From assembly GCF_020023385.1 (NCBI RefSeq), contig NZ_JAIQCL010000004.1:124001-188000 (forward strand): a stretch of 64,000 nucleotides of DNA. The letters run 5' to 3'. The stretch is from Planococcus circulans. Lineage in GTDB: Bacteria; Bacillota; Bacilli; Bacillales_A; Planococcaceae. Shown here in pieces: positions 52,202-61,319 of this stretch (its first letter is position 1; each line of letters opens with the position of its first letter). The notes beneath the pieces are model-generated. The model did no database searches. It saw only the letters and a list, made by a program, of their open reading frames with translations, and was not told the origin of the DNA. The position numbers and the translations under genes were made by a program.

Positions 52202-53053
52202 TGAGACGGTATCTTCAATTGCTGATTTTCGTTCTTCTGTTTTTTTGATGATGAAAATACTGGCTTCATAAAGACCCGCCATTGGAATCAAAACCAGCAA
52301 CTGACTTAAGAAATCCGGCGGGGTGATCAGCGCGGAAACGATGGCCAGCACAAGATACGACCATTTCCTCACCTTTTTCATCGAAACTGAAGTCAAAACC
52401 CCGATAGACGATAAAAACAAAGCAATAATCGGCATCTCGAAAAGCAAGCCCAGCGGCACTGTCGTCATGATAAGGAAATGGATATATTCATTTGCTGAAA
52501 TCATGACATCGAAATTCGCCATCCCCATCCCGATTAAAAATTGAAAACTTAACGGGTTGACGATAAAGTAACCAAAAGCGATTCCCAGGACAAACAGCAA
52601 AAACATGACCGGAGAATAGAGGCCCAGAAAGCGCGCCTCTCTTTCCTCAAGTCCTGGTTTTACAAATTGCCAGATGAAATGAATCAGAAATGGCAGGGAT
52701 AACCCCAATGCCAATGTCGCTGAAATGGAAGTGTAGAATTTTATCACTTCTAAGGGACCTAAAATAACCAGATTATTGCCCTTGACGATATATGGAAACC
52801 AAAAATTCAAAGTTGAGAAGACAAGCAATAGAAATAGCAGGAAAACAATTGCGCTTTTAATCAGCTGTTTCCGCAGTTCCCCCAAATGGTCAACTAAAGT
52901 TTCCACTTGCTTTGCCGGCTCTTCCACCGGTGGTTCCGGCTCTTCAACAGGGGGGGCCGGTATTTTTTCCGGAGCCTTTTCCGCAGGCTTTTCTGGCTGG
53001 GCCGCTTTTTTACGCAACGGACTTGTTAAGTTTCTGTCTCCATACGGATCCAT
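52199..53053 (-). CDS. tatC: Twin-arginine translocase subunit TatC
   Basis: A 284-residue six-helix protein. LVDHLGELRKQLIKS (near 53-67) and FIWQFVKPGLEEREAR (near 128-143) form the site that recognises twin-arginine signals, and the FEMPIIALFL helix is conserved. A proline- and glutamate-rich extension (residues 10-48, PPVEEPEPPVEEP) precedes the first helix and is unusual. The gene follows tatA by ten bases and two dehydrogenase genes that encode a likely Tat substrate. Confidence 0.92.
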   Translation of the reverse strand: MDPYGDRNLTSPLRKKAAQPEKPAEKAPEKIPAPPVEEPEPPVEEPAKQVETLVDHLGELRKQLIKSAIVFLLFLLLVFSTLNFWFPYIVKGNNLVILGPLEVIKFYTSISATLALGLSLPFLIHFIWQFVKPGLEEREARFLGLYSPVMFLLFVLGIAFGYFIVNPLSFQFLIGMGMANFDVMISANEYIHFLIMTTVPLGLLFEMPIIALFLSSIGVLTSVSMKKVRKWSYLVLAIVSALITPPDFLSQLLVLIPMAGLYEASIFIIKKTEERKSAIEDTVS

Positions 53054-53063
53054 TTAACCACCT

Positions 53064-53288
53064 TCATAGCTTCTCAGATTTTTTAAGGTCTTTATCCTCG
53101 ACAGTTTCTTTTTTCACCGTATCTTCGTCATCATCGTCCATCAAGCCTTTGGTCGAACGCTTAAATTCTGAGAATGTCTTTCCTACTGCACCACCGATCT
53201 CCGGCAACTTTTTCGGTCCGAAAATTATTAAGACAATCACTAAGATAATGATCAGTCCCGGTACACCAATTGAAGCTAATCCACCCAT
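53064..53288 (-). CDS. tatA: Twin-arginine translocase subunit TatA
   Basis: A 74-residue protein with one helix ([17 protein letters not shown]) followed by the hinge [16 protein letters not shown] and a charged C-terminus, the typical TatA/E layout. It forms the pore with TatC in the minimal TatA-TatC system of Firmicutes. AAGGAGG precedes the start. It lies 17 bases after the GMC oxidoreductase gene in the same direction. Confidence 0.92.
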   Translation of the reverse strand: MGGLASIGVPGLIIILVIVLIIFGPKKLPEIGGAVGKTFSEFKRSTKGLMDDDDEDTVKKETVEDKDLKKSEKL

Positions 53289-53305
53289 ATAGTTTCCTCC
53301 TTTAA

Positions 53306-55018
53306 TTAAACAAGTGATCCGCCTTCACGACTGTAGCGAATTACGCCTTCAGCACAGCGGTAAGCCAAAGCGCCGACAGTTCCCGTCGGATTGTAGCCGC
53401 CATTATGGGCAAAATTCCCGGCTCCTACGACAAATAGATTTTCAGCATCCCAATGCTGCAGGAAATTATTGACGACACTGGTGCCTGGATCCGCGCCCAT
53501 GATGGTTCCGCCTGTATTGTGGGTAGTCTGGTAAGGAACAATGTCATAGTCTGAAATCGGATTTCCCGCCACCACTGTTTTCGCGCCCATTTCCTGCATG
53601 ATTTCTCCTGCTCTTTCCGTGATGTAGCTATGGAGCGCCCGGTCTTGATCAGTGAAATTATAAGTCAGCTGCAGCAACGGAACCCCGTAAACGTCTTTGT
53701 AGGTGCCATCGAGCGCCATATAGTTTTCTCTGTGCGGCATGGAAGCTCCTTGGCCACCAACACTTAATGTTCTTGTATAGTTTTCGATTGAAGCCCGCTT
53801 AAAATCTGCACCCCACGAAGGCGTATCCGGCGGAATCGGATTATGGAGAATCGGCCGGGATCCGGTTTGTGTCATGGATAAACTGGCTCCATGTATGAAA
53901 TCTAAATCACCATGATCGAAAGCATCTCCATTGAAATCATCGACGGTCATTCCAAGAGCCCCCGCTCCCATGAAAGTGTTCATCTGTTCATCAAAGAAAC
54001 CGGATGCTCCCGGCAGAATTTGATAAGCGTAGTTTTTGCCGAGTGTTCCTTGTCCCGTTTCCGGATCGTATTGCTGGCCAATACCAGAGACCATCAACAG
54101 CTTGGCATTATTCAAGACGTAGCTTGTCAAAACGACAACATTCGCCGGCTGGATAAATTCTTCGAACGTCACTGTATCATAATAGCGGACTCCCGTGACC
54201 CGATCGCCCTCTTTCATCACTTCAACCACGTTTGCATTAAACTTGATTTCGTAATTCCCTGTTTCTCTGGCTGCCGGAACGACAGTAATTTCCGGAGAAG
54301 TTTTTGCGCCGTACTCACAGCCAAAACGTTCACAGAATCCGCAATATTGGCATGCATTGATCTGCTGGCCATCCGGATTTTCATAGGCTTCCGATAAGTT
54401 GGCTGATGGCAACATAAACGGCGACAACCCCAAATTAGACGTTGCTGTTTCAAAACGCTGCAAGAGGGGGGTCTTTTTCATCGGTGGTGTCGGGTAATCG
54501 CTTGACCGTTCGCCAGCGAACGGGTTATTGTTTTCCCCAGAAATGCCGGCAGTCTTTTCAAAGCGGTCAAAATATGGTTCCAATTCATCGTAGGTGATTC
54601 CCCAGTCCTGAATGGTATATTCAGCCGGAAGTTTATTGGCTCCATATTTTTCATCGGTCATTGTTTTTATTTGAAAATCGTATGGCAGGAAGCGCCAGGT
54701 CTGTCCGTTCCAGTGAGTGCCTGAACCACCTAACCCCTCCCCTAACAGGAAAGAGCCCATTTGACGCATCGGCAATGCACGCTGCTGCCGATTATTACGG
54801 AAAGTGATGGTTTCCCTTGATAAATCCTGCATCAATTCATAACGGACAGCATAGCGGTATTCATCATGCACAATACTGAAATCCTCTGTACCGCGTTCAC
54901 GGCCGCGTTCCAGCCCTACTACTTTAAGCCCTTCCTTCGCACATTCAGCTGCAATGATTCCGCCAGTCCACCCTACCCCCACCGTTACTACATCAACGCT
55001 GTCTAATGTCGTCACCAT
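53306..55018 (-). CDS. GMC-type dehydrogenase, gluconate 2-dehydrogenase large-subunit family
   Basis: A 570-residue flavoprotein. The FAD-binding [18 protein letters not shown] (near 14-31) and the C-terminal [22 protein letters not shown] (cut: [15 protein letters not shown] near 540) fit the GMC C-terminal domain; HNTGG near 500 is a likely active-site histidine. A Cys-rich loop ([15 protein letters not shown] near 221-235) is typical of gluconate 2-dehydrogenase-like enzymes. It has no signal of its own and is probably exported piggyback with the Tat-signal subunit. It oxidises a sugar acid or alcohol at the cell surface; no cytochrome subunit is encoded here. Confidence 0.85.
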   Translation of the reverse strand: MVTTLDSVDVVTVGVGWTGGIIAAECAKEGLKVVGLERGRERGTEDFSIVHDEYRYAVRYELMQDLSRETITFRNNRQQRALPMRQMGSFLLGEGLGGSGTHWNGQTWRFLPYDFQIKTMTDEKYGANKLPAEYTIQDWGITYDELEPYFDRFEKTAGISGENNNPFAGERSSDYPTPPMKKTPLLQRFETATSNLGLSPFMLPSANLSEAYENPDGQQINACQYCGFCERFGCEYGAKTSPEITVVPAARETGNYEIKFNANVVEVMKEGDRVTGVRYYDTVTFEEFIQPANVVVLTSYVLNNAKLLMVSGIGQQYDPETGQGTLGKNYAYQILPGASGFFDEQMNTFMGAGALGMTVDDFNGDAFDHGDLDFIHGASLSMTQTGSRPILHNPIPPDTPSWGADFKRASIENYTRTLSVGGQGASMPHRENYMALDGTYKDVYGVPLLQLTYNFTDQDRALHSYITERAGEIMQEMGAKTVVAGNPISDYDIVPYQTTHNTGGTIMGADPGTSVVNNFLQHWDAENLFVVGAGNFAHNGGYNPTGTVGALAYRCAEGVIRYSREGGSLV

Positions 55019-55037
55019 ATAAGTTCCCCCTCTTCAT

Positions 55038-55793
55038 TTAATGCTCCATTCCAAGAGACTGAGGTTCAATTTCCACAAAATCTTCACTGTCGATTTCATT
55101 GATATAGGCAGCCTGGTGTCCCGGGAAGCCTTTCATCCGCCATCCCTCCATATTATGGTTGCCTCCATAAATCGGATCCGCATAAGCCCCTTCGAGTGTT
55201 GCCTGTCTCAAGAGACGGAAAAAGAACAGGGAGGTTGTTCCTCTCATCTGAATTTCATCCTCCTGGAAAGCTGTCAGGATCTCATCCATCTGGCCACCTT
55301 CCAAATCTACAAAATTAGCGTTGAACCGGCTTTGGGCTTCCTGCTGCATCAATTGGATGCCCTGGCGGAACATCTCATTTCTTTTTAGCCGGCTTTGATA
55401 GCCTTGCGTAAGCTCCCCCTCAAAAAAAGGGCCTTGCATGTATTCTTTTGAATTTTCTCCATAACTGCCTGCCAACTGCTGATCGATAAAATAAGCTACA
55501 CCTAAACCAATGGCTCCCGGCCCCAAATCATCTTCCGGAAAAATCCGTTCAGTTGCCTGATTTAAAATTTCGAACTCCGCATTATTTTTAAAAAATGTCA
55601 GTCCCCGAACTCCCCCCGGAGCTCCTGTCGACTCTTGAGGAGTTCCAGGTGCATTGGTGGATGCTGTGTCCTGCCGATTTGTATTAGCTCCGATCAAACC
55701 ACCGATAATGCCGCCGCCAATCAATGCGCCCGTGGCTATCCCTGAAGTTTTCAAAAAATCCCTGCGAGAAAAATTTTTATTTTTGTCTGCCAT
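55038..55793 (-). CDS. Gluconate 2-dehydrogenase subunit 3-like protein with Tat signal
   Basis: A 251-residue protein with the twin-arginine signal SRRDFLK at residues 9-15 followed by a glycine-rich hydrophobic segment (SGIATGALIGGGIIGGLIG). The body (NAEFEILNQATERIFPEDDLGP and the MEGWRMKGFPGHQ segment near the C-terminus) fits the gluconate 2-dehydrogenase subunit 3 family, which escorts the flavoprotein subunit through Tat. It is the first gene of the four-gene operon that ends with tatC. Confidence 0.88.
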   Translation of the reverse strand: MADKNKNFSRRDFLKTSGIATGALIGGGIIGGLIGANTNRQDTASTNAPGTPQESTGAPGGVRGLTFFKNNAEFEILNQATERIFPEDDLGPGAIGLGVAYFIDQQLAGSYGENSKEYMQGPFFEGELTQGYQSRLKRNEMFRQGIQLMQQEAQSRFNANFVDLEGGQMDEILTAFQEDEIQMRGTTSLFFFRLLRQATLEGAYADPIYGGNHNMEGWRMKGFPGHQAAYINEIDSEDFVEIEPQSLGMEH

Positions 55794-55912
55794 CCAACTG
55801 GCCCCCTTTTAATGTAAAGAAAATTCAGAATACTAATTTTATACCCGTTCAGCAGATTCTTATTCATAATTTCTTGAAGAAATTTTTGACAACAAATGAT
55901 CAAATAAAAAAA

Positions 55913-55950
55913 GAACCAATCCCTGGAAAAAGGAACCGGTTCTTTCGTTT
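55913..55950. terminator. Hairpin upstream of the gdh-tat operon
   Basis: AAAGAACC and GGTTCTTT arms with an internal loop. It probably blocks readthrough toward the operon or from it. Confidence 0.5.
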
Positions 55951-55966
55951 ATTAATGAACATAAAA

Positions 55967-56000
55967 AGAAGCCAAGGGAATGGACACCTCGGCTTTGTAG
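55967..56000 (-). terminator. Terminator of the LysM-3D gene
   Basis: AAGCCAAGG / CCTCGGCTT-type stem with a nine-base loop and CTTTTTATG on the minus strand. Confidence 0.65.
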
Positions 56001-56010
56001 CAAAATACTT

Positions 56011-56817
56011 TTAGTTTAATACTTTAATTGTGATGTTTTTGCGGCCCCAATCAAGAGCTGCTCCTTGTGACGGAATGAAGACATCAATTTTATTGCCTTT
56101 GATTGCGCCGCCAGTATCGCCAGCGATTGCTTCACCGTATCCTTCGACCCATACTTTAGAGCCAAGTGGAATTACTGAAGGATCCACTGCGATTACTTTT
56201 TGGTTCGGATTTGAACGAAGGTCAATTCCTGTTGCTGTAGTTCCTGAACATCCTGCGCAATAAGCTGTATAAGCTGTCGCAGAGACAGTCATTGTTTTAC
56301 CGGATTGAGTTGAAGCGGCTGCAGGTGCTTTTTCTGCAGGAGCACTTGCTGGTGCCGGTGCTGCTGGTGCTGTTGATTTGGCTGGTGCTGGTGCTGCTGC
56401 AGTTTTAGCAGGTGCTTTTTCTGCCACTGCTGTGCCGCCTTTAACAACCATTTCTTCACCAGGATAGATAAGGTGACCGGAAACGCCATTCCAGCTCACT
56501 AGGCTGTCCAATGAAATTCCGTGTGCACTGGCAATTTTAAATAATGTGTCACCTGATTTTACTGTATATGTTGAGTTGTCTGCTTTTGTTTCTGATGCTG
56601 CTTGTCCATCGACTTTAAGTTCCTGGCTCGGCAAGATCAAATCTGAGGATAGGTTGTTCCATCCTTTTAAGCTTTCTACTGATACGTTCTTATCTTGTGA
56701 AATTTCCCAAAGTGTGTCCCCTGATTGGACTGTATACGATGATGAAGCACTAGCTGTAGTTGCTGCTCCCACACTTAAAGCTGCGATAGCAGTTAGTGTA
56801 ACGATTTGCTTTTTCAT
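56011..56817 (-). CDS. Secreted LysM-3D domain cell-wall protein (YocH-like)
   Basis: A 268-residue protein; ATG at 56817 follows AAGGAGG. A Sec signal peptide (residues 1-25, ending TTASAS) is followed by two LysM domains (YTVQSGDTLWEISQDKN from 28, YTVKSGDTLFKIASAHG from 82), an Ala/Pro-rich linker (about 130-175) and a 3D domain (MTVSATAYTAYCAGC to the end) with the three aspartates in IAVDP, GDTGG and KIDVF. It binds peptidoglycan and probably cuts glycan strands as a lytic enzyme. A WalR-like box lies upstream. Confidence 0.88.
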   Translation of the reverse strand: MKKQIVTLTAIAALSVGAATTASASSSYTVQSGDTLWEISQDKNVSVESLKGWNNLSSDLILPSQELKVDGQAASETKADNSTYTVKSGDTLFKIASAHGISLDSLVSWNGVSGHLIYPGEEMVVKGGTAVAEKAPAKTAAAPAPAKSTAPAAPAPASAPAEKAPAAASTQSGKTMTVSATAYTAYCAGCSGTTATGIDLRSNPNQKVIAVDPSVIPLGSKVWVEGYGEAIAGDTGGAIKGNKIDVFIPSQGAALDWGRKNITIKVLN

Positions 56818-56900
56818 AAATTGAAATTCCTCCTTTTCACTAACTTGAACGATCATAACACCTCCACATTTCAGGAGCATGACAGAACGTCAGACGGAAG

Positions 56901-56917
56901 ATAACAATTTAATGACA
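56901..56917 (-). promoter_or_regulatory. Candidate WalR box of the LysM-3D gene
   Basis: On the minus strand TGTCAT-N5-TGTTAT matches the WalR consensus TGTWAH-N5-TGTWAH at 11 of 12 fixed positions. Bacillus yocH is a WalR target. The site is about 85 bp before the start codon. Confidence 0.5.
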
Positions 56918-57072
56918 CATAACGAGCTTTTGTTACAGGCTGTAATAAAACTGTTAATTAAGGCGCCGAATCTTTTCAAACTTGGAAGAAGTCGAATTTA
57001 AACCGTTTACCTCTTGTAAATCAGGGAATATTAGAATGTTATTTAAAGAAAATAAATAGAGGGGGAAACCAC

Positions 57073-58572
57073 TTGAAAAATGTCACGGTAGTTTTTTGGA
57101 CTTCATTATCAATATGTATAGGCATGGTAGCCTGGGGGCTGGTTTCACCAGAAAACTTCAAGTCACAGACCGGCGCTCTGACTTCAGCCATCTCCAGCAC
57201 ATTTGGCTGGTATTATCTTCTCACGGTATTCCTGATCTTGGTTTTTTGTGTATACCTGATTTTCTCCAGATTTTCCAATTTAAAATTGGGGAAACCCGGA
57301 GACAAACCGGAGTTTTCACTCATCTCATGGTTTGCGATGCTGTTCAGTGCCGGAATGGGAATGGGCCTTGTTTTCTGGACAACAGCCGAACCGATATCCC
57401 ATGCATTCATCAATGCTCCCAAATCTGAATTGGGGTCCGATCAGGCGATTCAGGAAGCGATGCAATTCTCATTTTTCCATTGGGGACTGCATGCATGGGC
57501 GGTTTATGGAATTGTTGCATTGGTTTTGGCTTACTTCAAATTCCATAACGATGCACCCGGATTGATCAGCGCCACTCTCATTCCTTTATTCGGCAAAAAA
57601 CTGATGGCTGGTCCACTTGGAAAACTGATTGATACATTGGCTGTTTTTGCAACAGTCATCGGCGTCGCTTCGACACTTGGATTTGGATCTGCCCAAATGA
57701 ATGAAGGCATCTCCTTTCTATTCGGTACACCAAACAACTTTGCTTTCCAAATGCTGATTCTTGCTGTGGCTACGGTTCTTTTTATCGTTTCCGCCTCATC
57801 CGGCATCGGACGCGGCATCAAATACTTAAGTAACATTAATATGGCCCTTGCTTTTGTTCTGTTGGTGCTCTTATTGATCGTTGGACCGACACTTTATATT
57901 TTCAATTCGTTCGCTGATGCGATCGGCGGATATATGACCAATTTCTTTTCCATGAGCTTTAACCTGGAACCAATCAATGAAGAACGTCGCGCCTGGGTCG
58001 ATGGTTGGACTGTGTTCTATTGGGCCTGGTGGATTTCATGGGCACCTTTTGTCGGTATTTTCATCGCCCGCATTTCCCGTGGACGAACAGTCAAAGAGTT
58101 CATGCTCGGGGTTCTGCTGGTCCCTTCATTAGTGTGTTTCATCTTTTTCGCGGTCTTTGGCGTCTCTGCATTGAATCTTGAACAAAATAACATTGCTAAA
58201 ATTTCCGAATATACTTTTGAGACAGCTACATTCGGTGTTCTGCAGTATTATCCACTCGGAACTCTATTATCCATTATCACGTTGTTTGTAATTGCCATCT
58301 TTTTCATCACTTCTGCCGATTCTGCTACGTTCGTACTTGGCATGCAGACAACTGGCGGGATGTTGAACCCCCCGAATCTGGTGAAAATCACTTGGGGTCT
58401 TATCCAATCAGCCGTTGCCGCCATCGTCATCTATACGGGCGGGACACAAGGATTGCAGAATTCGCTGATTATTGCAGCTCTGCCCTTTTCGGTCGTCATC
58501 ATCTTGATGGGCGTCTCCTTCCTCAAGGCCGCCTCCCTTGATCCATTGGCGAAAAAGGAGAGAAGACGTTAA
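57073..58572 (+). CDS. BCCT-family glycine betaine/choline/carnitine transporter
   Basis: A 499-residue protein with twelve helices, starting at TTG (57073) after AGAGGGGG. The signature WTVFYWAWWISWAPFVGIFI (near 310-329) supplies the aromatic substrate cage, and GMGMGLVFWTTAEP (near 95) is the sodium-site helix. Family members such as OpuD take up glycine betaine with Na+ under salt stress. The substrate could also be choline or ectoine. It is monocistronic with a shared terminator. Confidence 0.88.
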   Translation: MKNVTVVFWTSLSICIGMVAWGLVSPENFKSQTGALTSAISSTFGWYYLLTVFLILVFCVYLIFSRFSNLKLGKPGDKPEFSLISWFAMLFSAGMGMGLVFWTTAEPISHAFINAPKSELGSDQAIQEAMQFSFFHWGLHAWAVYGIVALVLAYFKFHNDAPGLISATLIPLFGKKLMAGPLGKLIDTLAVFATVIGVASTLGFGSAQMNEGISFLFGTPNNFAFQMLILAVATVLFIVSASSGIGRGIKYLSNINMALAFVLLVLLLIVGPTLYIFNSFADAIGGYMTNFFSMSFNLEPINEERRAWVDGWTVFYWAWWISWAPFVGIFIARISRGRTVKEFMLGVLLVPSLVCFIFFAVFGVSALNLEQNNIAKISEYTFETATFGVLQYYPLGTLLSIITLFVIAIFFITSADSATFVLGMQTTGGMLNPPNLVKITWGLIQSAVAAIVIYTGGTQGLQNSLIIAALPFSVVIILMGVSFLKAASLDPLAKKERRR

Positions 58573-58615
58573 AAAAAGATCCGGCACATAAAAAATGTGC
58601 CGGATCTTTTTTTAA
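58571..58615. terminator. Bidirectional terminator between BCCT gene and yumC
   Basis: AAAAAGATCCGGCACAT / ATGTGCCGGATCTTTTT, a perfect 17-bp stem. Confidence 0.9.
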
Positions 58616-58617
58616 TA

Positions 58618-59604
58618 TTATTTAAAGACGCTGGTACTATGCAATGGCTGAACTTTCGATTTCGGATCCAAATAGGATTTAGCATTATTGATGGCTGTCG
58701 GCGCTTCACCGAAACCTACCGCAATCAGTTTGACTTTGCCTTCGTATGTGGCAATGTCACCCGCTGCATAAATGCCGGGAATACTTGTTTCCATTTTGGA
58801 ATTTACAATCACCGAGTTTTTATCCATCTCCAAGCCCCATTCTTTGATAGCTCCGAGAGAAGTGATATTGCCATAGTTGACGATGACATGATCCACGTCA
58901 AGGCGTTCTTCATCGCCTTCTTTGTCCATCAGCACAAGCTCACTGATCTGGCCGTTTTCACCAACCAGCTCTTTCACGCCGTAAGGTTTTTTCACTTCCA
59001 CTTTAGAATCCATCAAGACATCGATATTCGCCTCATGGGCAGTCATTTTGTCTCGGCGGTGGCTCAACGTCACCTGGGAGGCTACGTTTTCAAGCATCAT
59101 CGCCCAGTCAACCGCTGAATCGCCTCCGCCTAAAACAACCACTTTTTTATCGCTGAAGACAGTCAAATCCTTCACGCCGTAATGAAGCGTTTTGCCTTCG
59201 AAAACTTCACAGCCATCAACTGCAAGTTTACGCGGCTGGAATGCACCAACACCGGCAGTCAACAGAATCGCCTTTGTGTAATGCAAGCCTTTATCTGTCT
59301 GGATCACGAAATGGTCCCCGTGGCGTTCAGCAGCGGTTACAGTTTCTTCGAGGCAAATTTCCGGGTCTCCATACTTTGCCTGCTGTACGAGATTATCCAC
59401 AAGGTCTTTCGCCAATACTTTCGGGAATCCGCCTACATCGTAAATGAATTTATCCGGATACAGCTCTGTCAATTGACCACCAAGCTGTGGCAAGCTGTCC
59501 AAAATCTTCACTTTCATTTTGCGCATACCACCGTAAAAGGAAGCAAACAGGCCAGTTGGCCCGCCGCCAATAATTGTAATATCAAAAACTTCGCGTTCTT
59601 CCAT
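58618..59604 (-). CDS. Ferredoxin/flavodoxin-NADP+ reductase YumC type
   Basis: A 328-residue flavoprotein of the thioredoxin-reductase-like FNR class. FAD motif [16 protein letters not shown] (residues 11-26), NADPH motif [13 protein letters not shown] (near 157) and [11 protein letters not shown] (near 283) are present. The CxxC of true thioredoxin reductases is missing, which marks YumC-type enzymes. It transfers electrons from NADPH to ferredoxin or flavodoxin. AGGAGTG precedes the ATG. Confidence 0.9.
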   Translation of the reverse strand: MEEREVFDITIIGGGPTGLFASFYGGMRKMKVKILDSLPQLGGQLTELYPDKFIYDVGGFPKVLAKDLVDNLVQQAKYGDPEICLEETVTAAERHGDHFVIQTDKGLHYTKAILLTAGVGAFQPRKLAVDGCEVFEGKTLHYGVKDLTVFSDKKVVVLGGGDSAVDWAMMLENVASQVTLSHRRDKMTAHEANIDVLMDSKVEVKKPYGVKELVGENGQISELVLMDKEGDEERLDVDHVIVNYGNITSLGAIKEWGLEMDKNSVIVNSKMETSIPGIYAAGDIATYEGKVKLIAVGFGEAPTAINNAKSYLDPKSKVQPLHSTSVFK

Positions 59605-59762
59605 TTATAACACTCCTAATCTAATCAGTAACTATATCCTATCATATTTACCCTGGATTCACGCCATTGGACTTATGACGGAAATTTAAAAAAATAAAAG
59701 TTTGAATTATCTGTTTCCTATCCTTAAACTGAAAGTTGGAGACACAAGAAAGGATGAGTGCA

Positions 59763-60554
59763 GTGGATTTAGGAATCAATGAAAAAGTAGTGATCGTTAT
59801 GGCTTCAAGTAAAGGCCTTGGTAAAGCGACAGCACTCGAGTTCGCAAAAGAAGGGGCGACGGTCATCATTTCGAGCCGCAATCAGCAGACCCTTGACGAA
59901 ACTGCCGCTGAAATTAAAGAGGTTTCAGGAAATCAGCAAGTGTTTTCCCATGTTTGCGATATCTCCAAAGAAGATGACATCCAGAGACTTGTTCAATTCG
60001 TTGCCGATCAATTCGGACGGATTGATGTTTTGATCAATAACACCGGGGGCCCGAAAGCCGGCGGATTTGATGCAATCGAAGATGCCGACTGGTATAAAGC
60101 ATTTGACCAGAACCTGCTCAGCTATATCCGCACCTCCCGCGCCGTCCTTCCCTATATGAAGAAACAGCAATTCGGACGCATTATCAACGTCTCTTCTTCT
60201 TCAGTTAAAGAAGTGATTGACGGCCTGATCCTTTCCAACACACTCCGTGCAGGAATGGTCGGCTTCGCGAAGACGCTGGCGCGTGAAGTCGCCGGTGACA
60301 ATATCCTCGTCAACACAGTGGGACCTGGCCGTTTTGCCACCGAGCGCGTAGCAGAGCTGGATGGGATTGCGGCAGACAAACAGGGTATCCCGGTCGAACA
60401 GATTACTGAAAAAAGCAAGTCTGCCATTCCGGCCGGCCGCTATGGTGAGCCTGAGGAATTCGCCAAAATCGTCGTTTTCCTGGCTTCAGCTGCCAACTCA
60501 TTTATGACCGGCCAATCTCTTGTCATAGAAGGCGGTTCATTAAAAGCTTTATAA
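59763..60554 (+). CDS. Short-chain dehydrogenase/reductase
   Basis: A 263-residue classical-like SDR. GTG at 59763 gives the family's usual MDLG start and lies after AAAGGATG; ATG at 59754 is the alternative. The cofactor site is ASSKGLGKATALEFAKEG (residues 14-31). The NNTGGP motif (near 87) replaces NNAGG, and the region of the catalytic tyrosine reads LILSNTLRAGMVGFAKT, so the YxxxK motif appears to be missing (Asn/Arg instead). This group of SDRs has an altered active site and unknown substrate. Confidence 0.78.
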   Translation: MDLGINEKVVIVMASSKGLGKATALEFAKEGATVIISSRNQQTLDETAAEIKEVSGNQQVFSHVCDISKEDDIQRLVQFVADQFGRIDVLINNTGGPKAGGFDAIEDADWYKAFDQNLLSYIRTSRAVLPYMKKQQFGRIINVSSSSVKEVIDGLILSNTLRAGMVGFAKTLAREVAGDNILVNTVGPGRFATERVAELDGIAADKQGIPVEQITEKSKSAIPAGRYGEPEEFAKIVVFLASAANSFMTGQSLVIEGGSLKAL

Positions 60555-60631
60555 TGTGCCAAATGATTATACAGCCACCTCAAAAATCGATATACTGGGA
60601 AATGAACCAATTATAAAGGAGATGTTTTAGA

Positions 60632-61072
60632 ATGGCGAAAAAAGGACACATCCACATGGAAAACGGCGAAATCATCGAATTCGAACTTTTCCCGAACGAA
60701 GCACCCAATACAGTTGCAAACTTTGAGGAGCTTGCAAACTCTGGCTTCTATAACGACGTAACATTCCACCGCGTAATTCCTGGCTTCGTAAGCCAAGGCG
60801 GCGACCCAACCGGCACTGGTGCTGGCGGCAGCGGCAAAACAATCAAATGCGAAACTGAAGGCAACCCGCATAAGCACCAAGCAGGAAGCTTATCAATGGC
60901 ACATGCCGGCAAAGACACGGGCTCAAGCCAATTCTTTATCGTTCATGCACCACAACCGCATCTTGATGGCGTCCACACGGTTTTCGGTCAAGTGACTTCA
61001 GGACTTGAAACTGCCAAAGCGATGAGCAATGGCGACAAAATGACAAAAGTTCACGTCTTTGACGAAGAATAA
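60632..61072 (+). CDS. ppiB: Peptidyl-prolyl cis-trans isomerase PpiB (cyclophilin)
   Basis: A 146-residue cyclophilin. [21 protein letters not shown] (cut: [17 protein letters not shown] near 46) contains the active-site arginine, and [21 protein letters not shown] carries the Gln/Phe/Trp-position and histidine residues. It is cytoplasmic, with no signal peptide. AAAGGAGATG precedes the start. It speeds proline isomerisation during protein folding. A terminator follows. Confidence 0.93.
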   Translation: MAKKGHIHMENGEIIEFELFPNEAPNTVANFEELANSGFYNDVTFHRVIPGFVSQGGDPTGTGAGGSGKTIKCETEGNPHKHQAGSLSMAHAGKDTGSSQFFIVHAPQPHLDGVHTVFGQVTSGLETAKAMSNGDKMTKVHVFDEE

Positions 61073-61087
61073 ACATAACTAAGCATG

Positions 61088-61122
61088 ACCGATCTGGATT
61101 GAATTCCAGATCGGTTTTTTTA
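61088..61122 (+). terminator. Terminator of ppiB
   Basis: ACCGATCTGGA / TCCAGATCGGT stem with a short loop and T7. Confidence 0.9.
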
Positions 61123-61319
61123 TTTAGTTTTAATAAAAAACCATACTTTTATTCCAATTGGATGTAAGTTCAGCCGTAGTTTCAGCATCCAATGAAAGGA
61201 TGAAAAGAATGAAAAACTTCCCAGAAAAAAATTCCGAAAATTAAGTCAATTAAATGTTATTACATCAAATAAGTGATATATTGAATGTATAAAATTTATT
61301 AGATAAAGGAGTGGGTAAA

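Noticed and set aside
55830-55870. Possible sigma-B promoter (GGGTAT) before the gdh-tat operon
   Set aside because: No GTTT-type -35 element lies 12-15 bases upstream of it on the minus strand.
61206-61245. An 11-codon frame (MKNFPEKNSEN) upstream of the copy-1 binding protein gene
   Set aside because: It has an AAAGGATG site but is very short, and no attenuator hairpin follows it before the gene.
61270-61305. Possible ArgR box near TGTATAAAATTTATT
   Set aside because: Only one half resembles the consensus TGNAT..ATNCA; AT-rich sequence alone explains it.
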